The translations under genes and the position numbers were made by a program. Shown piece after piece: positions 47,251 through 60,143 of a stretch of DNA of 64,000 nt. The stretch covers positions 50,865,762-50,929,761 of the forward strand of contig NC_053042.1 in assembly GCF_003473485.1 (NCBI RefSeq), in the 5' to 3' direction. The notes below the pieces were generated by a model. The model did not search any database and was not told the origin of the DNA. It worked only from the letters and a program-made list of their open reading frames with translations. This DNA comes from Medicago truncatula. Taxonomy: Eukaryota; Streptophyta; Magnoliopsida; Fabales; Fabaceae. Each line of letters begins with the position of its first letter. Positions within the stretch are counted from its first letter, which is position 1.

Positions 47251-50200
47251 GAATATCGGGTAAAAGAAGTTTTGAGTAAAATAATTTTCGTTAACCTTTT
47301 TTTCCGTTGACTTGAACTTAATGAGAAATAAAATTAATTAAGTTTTTTTTTGTTAACTAGTTTTGTGATTAAATTCACACACCTAAATATATAGAAACGA
47401 AGAAACTTGTGTTTGAACTCAAGTCCTTGTGTATCAACGTCCATGTAAATATCAACTGAATTGTACTTACAAGACAACAAATTTAATTGTGTTAATAGAT
47501 AATTATATAGAATATTTGCAAATGTGTTTCATTTGCTCCTAGGGCTATCAAATTTTGTTCCAACAGAAAATGAAGAGTCATATTAATTCTATTAATGAGC
47601 TTTCTGAAGTAGTATTTTTATTTTTGGAAGGCTTTAAATGAAATCCATCCAAGCTTGAGTGATTCATCAAACAGAGCATTACAAAGCATTATCAATGACA
47701 CTCTTGCTAGACAAATCGGGGGGTGTTCATTCATTGAAGCAGGAAAACAACAAAAATATAAAAGGTGACTTTCTATGATGTAGATGAAATACTATAAGCG
47801 AAATTATACATGTTTGTTATTGTGTTTCACTGTTGCTATTGCAAGTAATACAAGTGGATCATCTCATTTGATACATTAATTGACCGCACATCATATTATC
47901 ACTTTTAAAGTTTATCGACATTGTTTTATATATTTGTCTTTCAACCCTGCATTTTATGCTCACTCATAAAACATTGAACCTCATTTCACATTTGTCTCTC
48001 TTTCATCCCGACAGTTACTTCGTACACCCTCATCTTTTTAACAGCGGCTATGACGTCGTGTTCTCCGACTATCTCTACCACCACTAAAATCCAAATCAAA
48101 CAAATCACTAAGAGAAGTTTCACCACCACCATGCTCACAAATGGATGGCGTAGAATTTTGTCAAAAGACTGGCTAACCGTAGCATTCCATGCAAGTGCAT
48201 TTGCAAGTCCTTTAAATCATGTGTATCCTTAGCTATTTTCTATCTTTTCTTGGTCATTGTTTTCTTGCCCTTCTAGATTCTTTCTCCCCACTTTTTTAAT
48301 GTGCTAAATGCAAATTGCCTAATCTTTCTATTGAAGTGGCAAGGATGATTGACTATGTAATTAGAAAGGTTGAGGTCTGCACATTATTTTTGTTTATTTA
48401 TAAATGCAGAAACATGATATATGTGATGAGCAATATACTGAGTTCGTTTTTGTTTATTTTGTGTGCCTTCAAATCTATGAAACATAACTTTGTTGAAAAA
48501 AAATCATATGTAGTCTTATCTAAGTGTCTGTGATCACATGTTTTTTGTTGGTTTTGTTGGCTATTGGCTTTGCATGTGCACTTTGAGCTGGACATTTTGG
48601 GACAACCATGAATTAATACAACTCACAATATTTGTTTGTCTCTTAACCGGCTATTTAGGTATTGTGTTCACCGGGAAAGTTTTTTGCTGACGTTAGGACC
48701 TCAAAAGAATAGTTTGTTACGACATCTCTTTATAAAATGCACATCTTTTTTGAAATACTAGAGACATACTATTTTTCTGATTGTGTTTTGTTTTAGTTAG
48801 TTAGTTAGTTGGTCTACCAATTGTGTTGTTTTCTCATAGTTTTTTATATTGTTTTTAGTTCTAATAGTACTATTTATGATTTTGTTTTTTTTGAAGTACC
48901 ATTTATGATTGATGACAATTGACATAGTAAATGTATACCAATTAAAATCAAAAAAGAATGCATGTCTTGGTTTCGTAGCAAGTTTTTGTAGCATTTCACT
49001 ACATCTTACATGCTTAGGAATATTACATGAAGAACAATGAGGATAAAGATGATGGACTTCTATGAATGGATAAGATGGTGGAAAATAGAGTTTGATAGGC
49101 CAATGGCAACTTTGAGTTGCTGATCCTGTTCTCTCCCTCTCTCACTCTCTACATTTTTGCTAATTTCTTATCCTCACATCTAGCTTTGTTATATGAAAGT
49201 CCTCTTCTCCTCCCTTTATATATACATTATCAAATTGCATTACTTTTTTTACATTGGATTGCTTTGTTGTTTGTTACAGTTGAACCCAAAAATCAATTGC
49301 AATGTTTGAATGTTTGAATTATTTTGTAAAATTAAAGTCTTAGCAGTTAAAAGTTACAGGACTAGGACTCAAAATAGAAGATGTCTTCTTGAAGTAGTTT
49401 TGGATTGAAGGCAAAAGATCACAACTTTTACCTGTAAAATTATGCAGCAAAGGAGTTGGTCAGAATGTTGCTTTACTATTTAAAGGAATTTTTCAAGTTT
49501 GCTGCCGCTTTTTTAAATTGTCATGGAGCTGATTCAGTTGTAGAAATTAGCTCATTATGGGCTTATGGCAAGGGCTGAAAGGCATGTTCTAGGAGTAGTG
49601 AAGCTTTGCCTCAAATATCATTTATGGATTGGTAATGGTTTGTTAAGGCTATGTTGAATTGAATGATGGATAACACTTGATTATGAAAGGATGGTCTCTT
49701 GATGAGGCATCGAAAGATATGCAGAATCCTCCTCCTACTGCATAATCTTTTATATAAATAGTGTTGCATGTTTTATGAAACAATTAGTGTTATTACTGAT
49801 AATTTATGGTAGACAAGTATCACAATGACTTTTATCAATTTCACTTTATTATGATAGACAAATATTACAATGGCTTTTATCAATTTCACTTTAATTTGTT
49901 TGTCACAATTTGACAGTATAAATTAGTCTTTGAATTGTTTAGAGACTAAACCTGTTGAATAAATGAGAATCTAACACATTTTTATTTTTTACATTTCTAG
50001 GAAAATCAATGAGGAAAAATGTATTTCAAGAAGAATTAATTATGTAGAAAAAGTTTTGAAGGAATGTGTAATAACATTTACCATACAAAAGAGTTCATGA
50101 ATATCTATAAAAAAATTACAAGAAGTATTTAAATTTTATATTTTCCCATTTAAATGTTATTGATAGAAAGATTATACTTCAACGTTTGGGATTCTTAATG

Positions 50201-50980
50201 GAAATTGCAGTAAAATTTCTAATGGTCTTTATTTAATTCATATATTCGCTATTTTATTTTGCTGGTTATACTCTTTTGCTTATTTCAAGCAATTTGAGGT
50301 TCATGAACTCTTTTTATTTCATTGTCATTTTATCTATCTGTCGCATGGGTCAAAAGGATTCAAAGGTGAATGTGATAAAGGATTCAGATCACATGGTCAT
50401 GTTCTCACATACTAAAGATTGCTCACAAATATTATATATGCTTTCATTGTTTTTTTTTGGATCAACAGTTATAAGACCTTCATGGTTCATGCTTATTAGT
50501 TTGTGACTTTATAGACGTTGTGTATTGTTTTTTAAAATAAAGGGAGAATGGTGACACTTGATCATGCTTATTGGTTTGTGACTTATTAGTTTGTGACTTT
50601 ATATATACATCTTACAAACCAATTTATATAGTTGAGTTAGAGACTAAAAAAAATTCAAATATCATATTTCTTTTGAGTTTCGAGTGGTGACCGTTTTCAA
50701 TTTTGCATCAATGATTTGATAGGCTCAATATTTGAAAGTTGAATGTACAGGACATGGATGTAACCACAATATTTGGATTTTCAAAGAAATCTTAGGCTCA
50801 TGAGTCAACTTGTAAAGTTTGTGACACGACGTCAATTGAGAAACGATTAAGTTGTTGTCAACTGCAGCGGATTATCCAGGATCCTGAGTCAGGGGTGTAA
50901 AAATAATTTATATCGAATAAAGAGATGTAAAAATAATAACTTCATTAAAAAAAAAAGAATTTTTATAATGAATTGCAAGT
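47251..50980. other. Gene-free DNA, possibly Helitron interior
   Basis: Only short, low-complexity open frames. A 45-bp tandem duplication lies at about 49807-49893 (the unit contains ATTACAATGGCTTTTATC). No protein domain was recognised. Confidence 0.45.
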
Positions 50981-51002
50981 AATGTTTTTAACTATATATG
51001 AC

Positions 51003-51031
51003 CCGTGCGGCAGCTCGGATGGACGATCTAG
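51003..51031 (+). mobile_element. Candidate Helitron 3' terminus
   Basis: A hairpin CCGTGC-GGCA-GCTCGG (51003-51018; one T:T mismatch) is followed 9 bases later by CTAG (51028-51031) and then T. This is the layout of Helitron 3' ends, which terminate CTRR and insert before T. No 5' TC end, Rep or helicase was found, so the extent is unknown. Confidence 0.45.
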
Positions 51032-51032
51032 T

Positions 51033-54000
51033 ATATTATACTCTCTACTAATTGAGTTAAGCTCACGAGGACCGATGCTAATACTATTTGTTTTTCTTTC
51101 CTAAACATGTCGCATTTTTTTTTGCGCATGAATTGAAACATAATCTCTTTTTTTTCTTTCTTGAGGGATGAAACATAATCTCATTGTAAACAAATTTTTT
51201 ATCACTTTATTATACGATGCACAATTTGCTAGACTTGGAGTTGGAAAACATAGCCCTATTTTTTTAAATTACATATCGACCCCTCATTTTTATATTTTAT
51301 AAATCGATCCCTCAACTTTTAAAATTTTAAATTTGATCCAAAAAATAATTTAAATTATATTTTGGATCACTTTTCATGATACTATCTATAGCCGTATCCT
51401 AAAAAAAATTAATTCATAAAAATTGCTCGGCACAATTTATGAATGGATGGATAATTTCATTACTATATTCAAACAACAGTTTTAAATGAAGGGAATTGAA
51501 ATGACTATGTAAATTGCCTCATCCAAATATTCTCCAAGTGAATGATAGTTTCTTTATAATTGGAGTGTTTTAGTCCCATGTGTTTTTGGCAATCATAGTA
51601 TCATACTGTAACAAGAACACAAACCATGATTATAATTTATTTATTAAAAGTTTTGAAAGTGTATGAGTCAGTCAACAAATACACTCCCATAGTCTGAAAA
51701 AAGTGCCTCTCCCTTTTTATTCCTCTCACGACTCTTGCCTTTGAAAGTGGGATTTGTTTCTTGTTGGTTCATCTTATCTGGATACCTTGGAAGACAATGT
51801 AATGTGACGCACTCCTAACAAGCCTAACTTGGTAGTCTGGTTGAAGACGGTTGAGATTTGTCCAAATTATGTTGTGTGGATGTTGTTCCTATTCCATGTC
51901 TTCTAACACTGACCAGTCAATGTCCATTTATTCAGGTCTCTGTCATATTGGTAATCACCGGTAATAAAAAAAAAACAAACAAACAAATTGTTAATTGACC
52001 AAAAAACATGACATGGGAATTTATTAAATTTGATAAAATTCAATAAGAATATCAGTTAAAAAACTGAAAACTAAATAAAAAAGTGGTGTATGTAGTATCA
52101 TTTAAACTTGTGTCGATATATGTAATTTATTTATCAATTATCAAATATATCACATCACTCATAGTTGACCAATAATGAATCAAATTAATTTTTAAAGAAG
52201 TTGAACCCATTAAATAAGTGGTCATGAGTTCCATCACTTCGTACCTATAACATGTATATTACAATCACATATTTATGAAATATCATATACACCGTAAGTG
52301 CAACTCATATATTAAAAGACTTCATGGATATTTGAGTGTTGGACACGAGTCGGAACTCCAATGACCTTCTCCTCTTTATTTAATGTGTATGAGTTTTGCT
52401 ACTAGACTATTTAAGGAGAAAAAAAACCTCATGTACACCAACAAAATTGAGTTTAGCAAAATTGATTAAATTCTCACAACTATCTGAATCAATGTTTGAA
52501 TCGCGACTAAGAGAAATATCTATATATTTAATGTCTGACAATATACGTCTCGATTAAGATTACTTTCGATAGATTGAACATATATAAGAAACAAAAACAA
52601 AAAACATTAAGATTACTTTCGATAGATTGAACATATATAAAAAACAAAAACAAAAAACATGATACTCATACACCTTTATTCTTATTCTGAAAATTGCATA
52701 AGGTTTTAGTAACCATTTTGTTTTGAAGGAAAAGTTTTAGATGTGTATAGGAATTATCAGAGTTATTTATTTTTCAAAAACCTATTTCGATTAATCAGCG
52801 ATTCGTATTTTCTTACTTACTTATAAAAGAAGCCTAAAATTATGATTTTTTTTGGTCAGGAAAATTATGATTTTAAACCATTTATTTATGTGATCCCATG
52901 CAGACAATAAGCTATTGAGTTTTCCTTAAAAAAAAAAAAAAAAAAAAAAAAAACTATGAGTTTGGCTTCTTTCTTGTTGGCCCGTATTTTATTCACTTGT
53001 TCATAAAATTAGATCTCAGAAATATTTTCAATATTACCTATGTTAGATTGGTTCGAGTGGTAAAACCTATTACCTACGGTGGTCAGGAGTTCAATTTGTG
53101 ACTCTTACACATTGGGAAAAATAAATCCAATTATGAATGATAGAAGAGCAGCTCATTTTGTGTAATCGGCTAACAAAGAAAAAAGAAGCAAAATCAAGAA
53201 TAATCTATTGCTATTACCAAGAATTTAATCAAACTATACAAAGGATTTCACAATTATAAATAATAACAAGGATGCATGGTCGGACACCTTAAAAAAACAA
53301 AGTTACAACAGTCTGAGAATCATTTTCAATATTAATTAATACGCTTGAAAATCCACTAACAAAGATTAATTCCAAACTCATAATATTCACACATACAACA
53401 TCTGTTTCGAATCACACTCAATGAGTGATTTTACCACTATACATATCTCTAGTGCGTCCTATTGTCATCCCTAGCTAGTGTTTCCAATTTGTCAATCATA
53501 AGTTAATGAAGAACCAAATCCATGCATGAGAGTGACACAAAGTTTGTAACAGAAGTAACAAACAATAATCAAAATAAAGCCTGGGGCTAAAAATGCAAGG
53601 CTAGAAAAATATGACATTTGATTTAGGTAAAGAACATTATTATTAAAAATCCACCTAATTTCAGTCCTTCACAAAACATCCAGATCCAGCTCAGTTTATT
53701 TCGTGCACACTAACTTGGATCTTAGTCAAATCAAACAATTACTCTGTCTTTTATTTATTAATAAAACAGCTATGATTGACATGAATCCTCTTTTCTTTAA
53801 TAGAATTGTTACCTTATTGGTTTATGGTCCCTTCTTCCTAGTACTACAGTTCATCCACATTGGCTTCTTTCTTCTCTGTATAGGTACTATAGTAGCTGTT
53901 TATTTCCTCTTAAAATGTGCAACTAGTTTCAGTTCCAACTCCTAAATGTTAGTTCCAAAGCAAGAAAAAGACAAGAAATGTGTGGTCCCTAATTCTCTTA

Positions 54001-55800
54001 AATCAAACACATGCTTCACTATCCCAATAGCTGAATTAGAAGGTACTATTTAAGTTATTGTTTCATAGCTCTTTACTCTTGTCTGTTACAGACTAAGTTA
54101 TCTAGTACATATAAGGGCCCTACATGAGTGATACATGTCAAAATCTTGGTTTATTATTTTGCAGACTCGGAGAAGAATTTGCTGCAACGGTGAAAAAGTT
54201 TAACCGTAAATAACTAGCTGTAGCTCAGTTGTTGACAATAATAGCTTGAGGAGTTTAAAACCTTGACTTTCCATTCTCATACATGTTGGATAAAATCTTC
54301 TGAATTAAGGTCTTAGTCCATCCACTAGTATTAGAATATAGGTTTTGGACTATTTCAACCCCACAAGTAATTTTTATGTTACTTGGTTACTACTCCTATT
54401 TTAAATTTTAAATATAAATAAAAAGTCTAATATATTTAGATCGGATACATTTGATTGTTTCAGACCTAAGTAAGTACTATAGTTAGTTAGTTAATACTAA
54501 TTTATAGTTATTGTAAAAGGAATCTTTCATGAAGCCTAATATGTTTATGTGGTGAGAGTTCCCTTGATTAATCTTACACTCCAAAATTTGTATATCGAGT
54601 ATGGTGTTTTGACAATGAGTGACTCACCATGAGAGACTTGGCGACCAAACAGTTTTCATCTTTACTTTACAAAGCAGTTCCCTCGATTAAGCATGTGTTT
54701 GCTTTAACGGTGAGTTTAACATTTCCGTGGTGAAAAACCACATTGCCACAGAAGCTTGATTTTGGAGCTTCTTTAAATTGCAGTAAAAGAGCCATAAACG
54801 TGCGTTTGGTGACGGAAATTAAACGCACAACTAAACACATACTAAGTTTCATGTAGTTGAGTTAAACAGGAAAATCTTGAGATGTCCTATTTCTTAGAAA
54901 AAGCAAGAGATGATTAACCTCACATGAAATTTATTGAAATTGGCAGGAGTATCTGTGGTTGCTAAAGATTTACATAATGACACAGTAGTACTATAAATTA
55001 ATGAGAAATCACATGTTTAAGTTTTTTTGTTATGTTTTTGTTTTTTTTATCACACTGCTGTCATATAACATTATTGTCGAGTTCAATAATAGTCTAAGGC
55101 AGGACCACACATAGTTCAAGGATAATGTACTTATTAACAAAAGTAGCCAATAAGTAATAATTGAAAGATTTACTCCAATGTTTATTAGCTGTCAGGAACT
55201 AATTAAGAACCTGAACAAATCTTAACGAAAGTTTTTCTAAGAGATGAACATGATACACACAACTGGTTTTTCTTTGTTTAGAACAATGTGACCAACTTCT
55301 ATAGAGGATGTTTTGGTCATTTCATAAATATCTCCAATCTTTAACCTCAGTTGTCACATGGTTAGAAATTATGGTCATGTGGCCACATGCTTAGGACTTC
55401 TCCATGTTAAATCCCTGCATGCAGGGGGAGTCATATTAACAATCTTATTCCTGTCCTTTGACTAAGCAAGAGAAAGGGAATCCTAATTAAGCTTATTTGT
55501 TAATTATGGTTTAATATAACGTAATCTCCTTGTCTTTTGTGATGTGTGTACTTCTTTAATGCACAGACCATTGAATACTTTCTAAGCGATCTTAGACAGA
55601 AAGGCATATATACATTCACTTGATCTCCATAATGTTAAAATAAAATTGACTTTGTCTGTAGTCTTTTTTTTTTTTACTACTTAAGCTTAAGCAGTTGAGA
55701 GGATTCAATGTTTGTTATATATTTTTAACCAAACTATTTTCTTTTGACATTTCAAATTTATGTTTTAGGACTTTGTTTTAACTCTACCTATCTCTTACTG
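51033..55800. other. Gene-free DNA
   Basis: AT-rich, with a 26-base poly-A run (52928-52953) and degenerate repeats, such as a tRNA-like GGTTCGAGTGGTAAAACC segment near 53050. The membrane-like frame at 53703-53945 is hydrophobic by composition and not convincing. Confidence 0.45.
52553..52658. repeat. 53-bp tandem duplication
   Basis: ATTAAGATTACTTTCGATAG...AAACAAAAACAAAAAAC is repeated twice with a 53-bp period and a single difference, suggesting a recent event. Confidence 0.9.
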
Positions 55801-55809
55801 CTTTATAAC

Positions 55810-56825
55810 TGTTGTGAATTCGGTTCAAATTTCACACCAATATAAACTATGATGTGTGGAGCAGGTATCAATGGCAACCAACAACCAAAGTAAACCATAA
55901 GCAACAACAATAATATAGACCTAGTCTATAAACCAAGTGCATAGCAAAACCACAATCTAACCAAAGGATAAACAAGATAAAGAGAGTAAAAGAAAAAAAA
56001 TAACAACACCAAGAAATGTTCACCCAGTTCGGTCCAACAATGACCTACTCTGGAGGAGAGATTGATCTCTCCAATCCACTATCAATGAGTTCTTACAAAG
56101 AGATACAAATGGGTTACAAGAAATTAGCTTCAACAAGCTCACAAAGAACAACCCTAATTTCTACCCATTTTTCCAATCTCACCAATGAACAAGACACTCA
56201 TGATTTTCACTCTCCCAAGGCATTTACAATTATTTCCCAACTCTAGAATCTAACCCCCAAAAGAGAACCAACCCTTAGTCTTTGATTTCACTAAGGATCT
56301 TCTCTTTTGGTTTCACAAGACTCACTAAGTTGCTCACAAAAGACTCTCCAATCATGTGTTTCCCAACCCATGAATCTTCCCCAAAAGGCACCATTTTCCC
56401 AAGAGCCCCATCTTTTGGTTCTCCAAGATTCACATCTTGAAGCTTTGAACCTCACCCAAAGACCCTCAACCTTTAGTATCTAAAACCCTAAAAGTTCCCT
56501 CCTTTGGTTTCCATGAGATTCACCAAGCTTACCCAACAAATGGGTCATGAAGTGCTTAAATAGTGTTCAGAAAAACGCAGCATCGTGCCACGTTTCGAGC
56601 CCATCGTGCCACGTTGGAGCAGGTGATACTACACCTTATCCGTCTGAATCGTGTCACGTTCCTCCTGAATCGTGCCACACTCCTCCTAGATCGTGCCACG
56701 ATTTTTCCAGTGACAACTCAAACCTGAACCATCCAATCGTGCCACGTTGCACTGCAAACGTGCCACGATTTTTCCAGACTTCACCATCAATTTTGAGTCA
56801 ATTTTCAACAATAACTATTCTAACA
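55810..56825 (-). mobile_element. LTR-like block, probably Ty1/copia
   Basis: On the minus strand it starts TGTTAGAATAG (at 56825). It continues with a cluster of ATCGTGCCACG-type motifs and contains a segment common in legume LTRs (plus strand CACCCAGTTCGGTCC near 56022). No integrase or reverse transcriptase follows on either side. The left boundary is approximate, and no certain 5-bp duplication was found (TGCAA follows the right end). Confidence 0.5.
56582..56770. repeat. Cluster of seven ATCGTGCCACG-type motifs
   Basis: Seven copies or near-copies of (A)TCGTGCCACG(TT/AT) at irregular spacing of 21-45 bp, with two followed by the same ATTTTTCCAG extension. They lie within the LTR-like block. 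Confidence 0.85.
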
Positions 56826-57545
56826 TGCAAGTGGCATTGACCATAGTACCACACTAAATCTAAGAGAACGTAAGTACATAATTATTTAGGTTGATGCAAG
56901 GCCAAAAATAACCATAGCAAATATTGAAAAAAACTGAAGTCTCGCATTAAAAAGAGTGACACATTCACCTTACAAGCTAATTTTTTAAGGATAAATTAGT
57001 CCAAATATAAAAATCTAATACGATATCAGAGTCTATCATGAGTCGCTCATCAAATTATCCACGTGCCAAATTCAATAGGGTTGAATGCGAGGGGTGTATT
57101 AGGAAAACCCAAAAAATTATTCATCTGCCATTTTAATCTTGACCATTTATTGCTTATATCTTGATTATGGAATATGATTTAATCTGATGGTTGTGATTTA
57201 TTTCTCTCTCACATTAAGAAAGCCATCTCACTCTCTTGTGTGTGAGTGCATAATATAAGATGCATACACATGTATTTTAGAGTTTAGGCTTGCTTGAAAA
57301 GAAAATAGCTAATGAAAAGCTTTTGTCTTTTACTTCCCAAGGCATACATGTGCTGTCCCTATATTCTAAACAGAACCATAAGTCACTTGTTTCTAGTTAA
57401 CCAGACCATTTCATTTTTATAATCTCACATTTCTGACTGTTAAAAAGGAGGGAGTAATAAAAAATTGAATGTAACATAACATTAAACCACTTTCTTCTCC
57501 TTTTATAAACCATCACAAGTCTCATGCATATGATAGAATCTCTCA
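56826..57545. promoter_or_regulatory. Upstream region of the DUF1645 gene
   Basis: No gene. A clear TATAAA box at 57504-57509 sits 37 bp before the first ATG of the gene and 82 bp before the second. Confidence 0.55.
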
Positions 57546-58334
57546 ATGTCCTCTCATCTCTCAGTACTCACAAAACATCAAAAATTTAACATGGTCTCTC
57601 TTGAACCTGAACCTGTTCAAGGTAATAACCTTAGATCTAGTGATGCACCTACTAGCCCTAGAATATCTTTCTCAGCAGAGTTTCTAGATGAAAACAACTT
57701 CATCTCTATTAGTCCAAACCCTCTTTACAGAACAGAAAGAGATCAAGAGAAGGAACAACATGAAAAAACAAAGAACACAGATCAGTTTGAGTTTCTTTCA
57801 AACATCAACATAAGTGACAAAAACACAGTTTTATCAGCTGATGAACTTTTCTTTGAAGGAAAAATCCTTCCCTTTTGGCAGATGCAACATCTAGAGAAAC
57901 TCAACAAGATCAACCTCAAAGAAGAAGAAGAGGAGGAAGTGATTGAGGTGGTAGTGGACAACAAAGAAGATAATAATAATAGTAGAGTAAATTGGTTTGT
58001 GGATGATGATCCATCACCAAGGCCACCAAAGTGCACTGTTTTATGGAAAGAGTTACTAAGGTTGAAGAAACAAAGAGCTTCTTCTTTATCACCATCTTCT
58101 TCTTCATCATCTTCTTCTTCGAATGGGAGTTCGCTCGGTGATGTAGCTGCTAAAGAAGGTTCTAAAAACAAAGAGAATCAGCATGTGAAGAGGATAAAGA
58201 AAGGGTTGGAGAGAACAAGATCAGCTACTATTAGAATTAGACCAATGATTAATGTGCCAATTTGTACACAGATGAAAAACAGTGCTTTGCCTCCACTATT
58301 TCCACTCAAGAAGGGCAAAATATTAGAGAGGTAA
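57546..58334 (+). CDS. DUF1645 family protein
   Basis: Intronless gene of 262 aa, or 247 aa from Met16 at 57591. Family features are ISFSAEFLDENNFISISP (about residues 40-57), ELFFEGKILPFWQ (about 100-112), PPKCTVLWKELLRLKK (about 160-175), a serine run, and a basic C-terminal third ending in LKKGKILER. An acidic run of Glu sits near residues 126-131. The biochemical function is unknown. Rice and Arabidopsis relatives are stress- and growth-associated, and the composition suggests a soluble, possibly nuclear, disordered protein. With TATAAA at 57504-57509, transcription should start near 57535-57540, so the second ATG, with context AACATGG, is the more probable start. The longer frame is given as the conservative outer limit. 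Confidence 0.85.
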   Translation: MSSHLSVLTKHQKFNMVSLEPEPVQGNNLRSSDAPTSPRISFSAEFLDENNFISISPNPLYRTERDQEKEQHEKTKNTDQFEFLSNINISDKNTVLSADELFFEGKILPFWQMQHLEKLNKINLKEEEEEEVIEVVVDNKEDNNNSRVNWFVDDDPSPRPPKCTVLWKELLRLKKQRASSLSPSSSSSSSSSNGSSLGDVAAKEGSKNKENQHVKRIKKGLERTRSATIRIRPMINVPICTQMKNSALPPLFPLKKGKILER

Positions 58335-60143
58335 ATTTCAAACAAAGTTCAAAGATTATGCAGTTCAAGTTTGATCCTCAGGGTTTTGAAATAAGGTTGT
58401 TTATTTTGTTAATTTGTTTTATTTGTTTTTAATTATTTCAACAAACTATGTTAATGTTGGATTTGTAGAATAGGTGTTAATTTTGTACCAAAAAAAAAGA
58501 GAATAGGTGTTAATTTGGATGGATCTGAGATATTATTAGAATGTAAATTCTGACTTGTATAATCATTGGATTGTGCATGCATTGCATTGTGGTTGAGATC
58601 ACTAGATTCCAATAATATACTTCTGCTAAGAAGGAGAAATTTCACATGATGAATGCAGAGTTTCTCAGCATGTGAGTCCCACATGATGATGGGCATCTAT
58701 CAGCCACTAACATTTCATCAGAGGATGCTATATCAATTATCAATGAGTGGTAAGACTTTCTAGGGAAATAGAATATACAGAACTACATTTTAAAAATTGA
58801 TTCCAACGGCTCAATCAATTGAATAAGCAATTATTTGAATGGATCGATGGCAATTTCATTCAAATTTAAGCAGTTTAAAATAGTTGAATCGTGATCTAGA
58901 GATTTCGTCAGTTTGATGTCTGGTTAAATTTGAGGGTACACCTAACCAAGTCAGTTCATTTTGAAGATGTCTAAGCTTTTGATTTGAAACACAAAAGTTG
59001 TTAGCCACATGCTCTTTAACATTAACCGGAAGAGAGTTCGGTGTCCAATATCATCACAACACTGACACATGTAATTACATTCTATTAATTCATTTGTTAA
59101 AATTATTACAGTTGTTGACATATGAGTGTCGTGTGTGTGTGTCTATGTCAATGTGTGTGCTTCATATGTCACAAGTAACAATTATTTTTGCATTAGAAAT
59201 GTAAACAGTAATCGATTGGCTATAACTAAGAGTATACGATTGAATGAAGTTTGATACATTAACATCAGAACAAAGTTAAAAGAATAAAAAGGAAGCTAAC
59301 ATCAGAGAAGTATGCAGCACAAAGGGTTAGTTTTAGGGATGGGTCGGCATATAAACTAGGTTTGCTCATATGCATGGCCTTAAATTTAAATTCTAATCAT
59401 TGGGATGTGACTTGTAAGGAATATTTTTGTCAATCACTTTAAATGACTTTATTTTAATGAATAAAATGGTTTATCTTTACTCACAATTGGAAAATTGATC
59501 ATGTATAAAGGCATTTTTGTTTAAGATATTTTCAGAGTGAAATACATTTTGTTTTATTCTGCTAAATACTCAGCTTCTCTTCCCTTTCATTCAATTTGAG
59601 GATATGGAATGAAATTCATATTCTTTTCACTCCATCATAAAAATATTCGATAAATTGGTAGCTTCTTTTTTTCAAGTCAATTCTATTTGTTCTATCAGAT
59701 TCCACTTCAATCTGATCTTCATCACTTGTTCAAACACATTCTGAGTTTTCTAAGATTATATGAGGAAGTACATTGGAACCTGACAGAACATGAAATGATT
59801 ATGAAAAATGACAAACAAAAAAACAGCATTAAATTTTTTAATCAAATAATAAATAATGCCTATACAATGATATGCAAGATACAAATTCACAGAACATTCC
59901 AACTTTCAAGGAACTGAGAGCCAAAGTTGAAAGAATCTGTTCCACTAATATGAAAGTACACTCCAAGTCAAAAACAATAAAGCTGTATGCTCTACAGCGA
60001 GAGAAGGTTGAATTGAAGTTTGATCTTCGGTTTACGAGTTGAAAACGAAGAACTTCCACCAAAATCAGAACAATCTAAGCACAAAAAAATCTTGAAGAGA
60101 AAAAATTCTTTATCTCTACCATAGTAGGGACTAAGCAAATCCC
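58335..60143. other. Intergenic region between convergent genes
   Basis: Holds the 3' ends of the DUF1645 gene and the minus-strand malectin-LRR gene. A (GT)n-like run lies near 59130-59160. No additional gene recognised. Confidence 0.5.

Noticed and set aside
48050..50506. Short frames between the tandem array and the Helitron-like end
   Set aside because: No domain, AT-driven composition, no splice-supported extension.
53703..53945. 80-codon hydrophobic membrane-like peptide
   Set aside because: Pyrimidine-rich AT DNA readily gives Leu/Phe/Ile-rich frames; no promoter, family or conservation evidence.
57782..58171. Minus-strand acidic/serine-rich frame
   Set aside because: Antisense shadow of the DUF1645 gene's GAA and TCT repeats.
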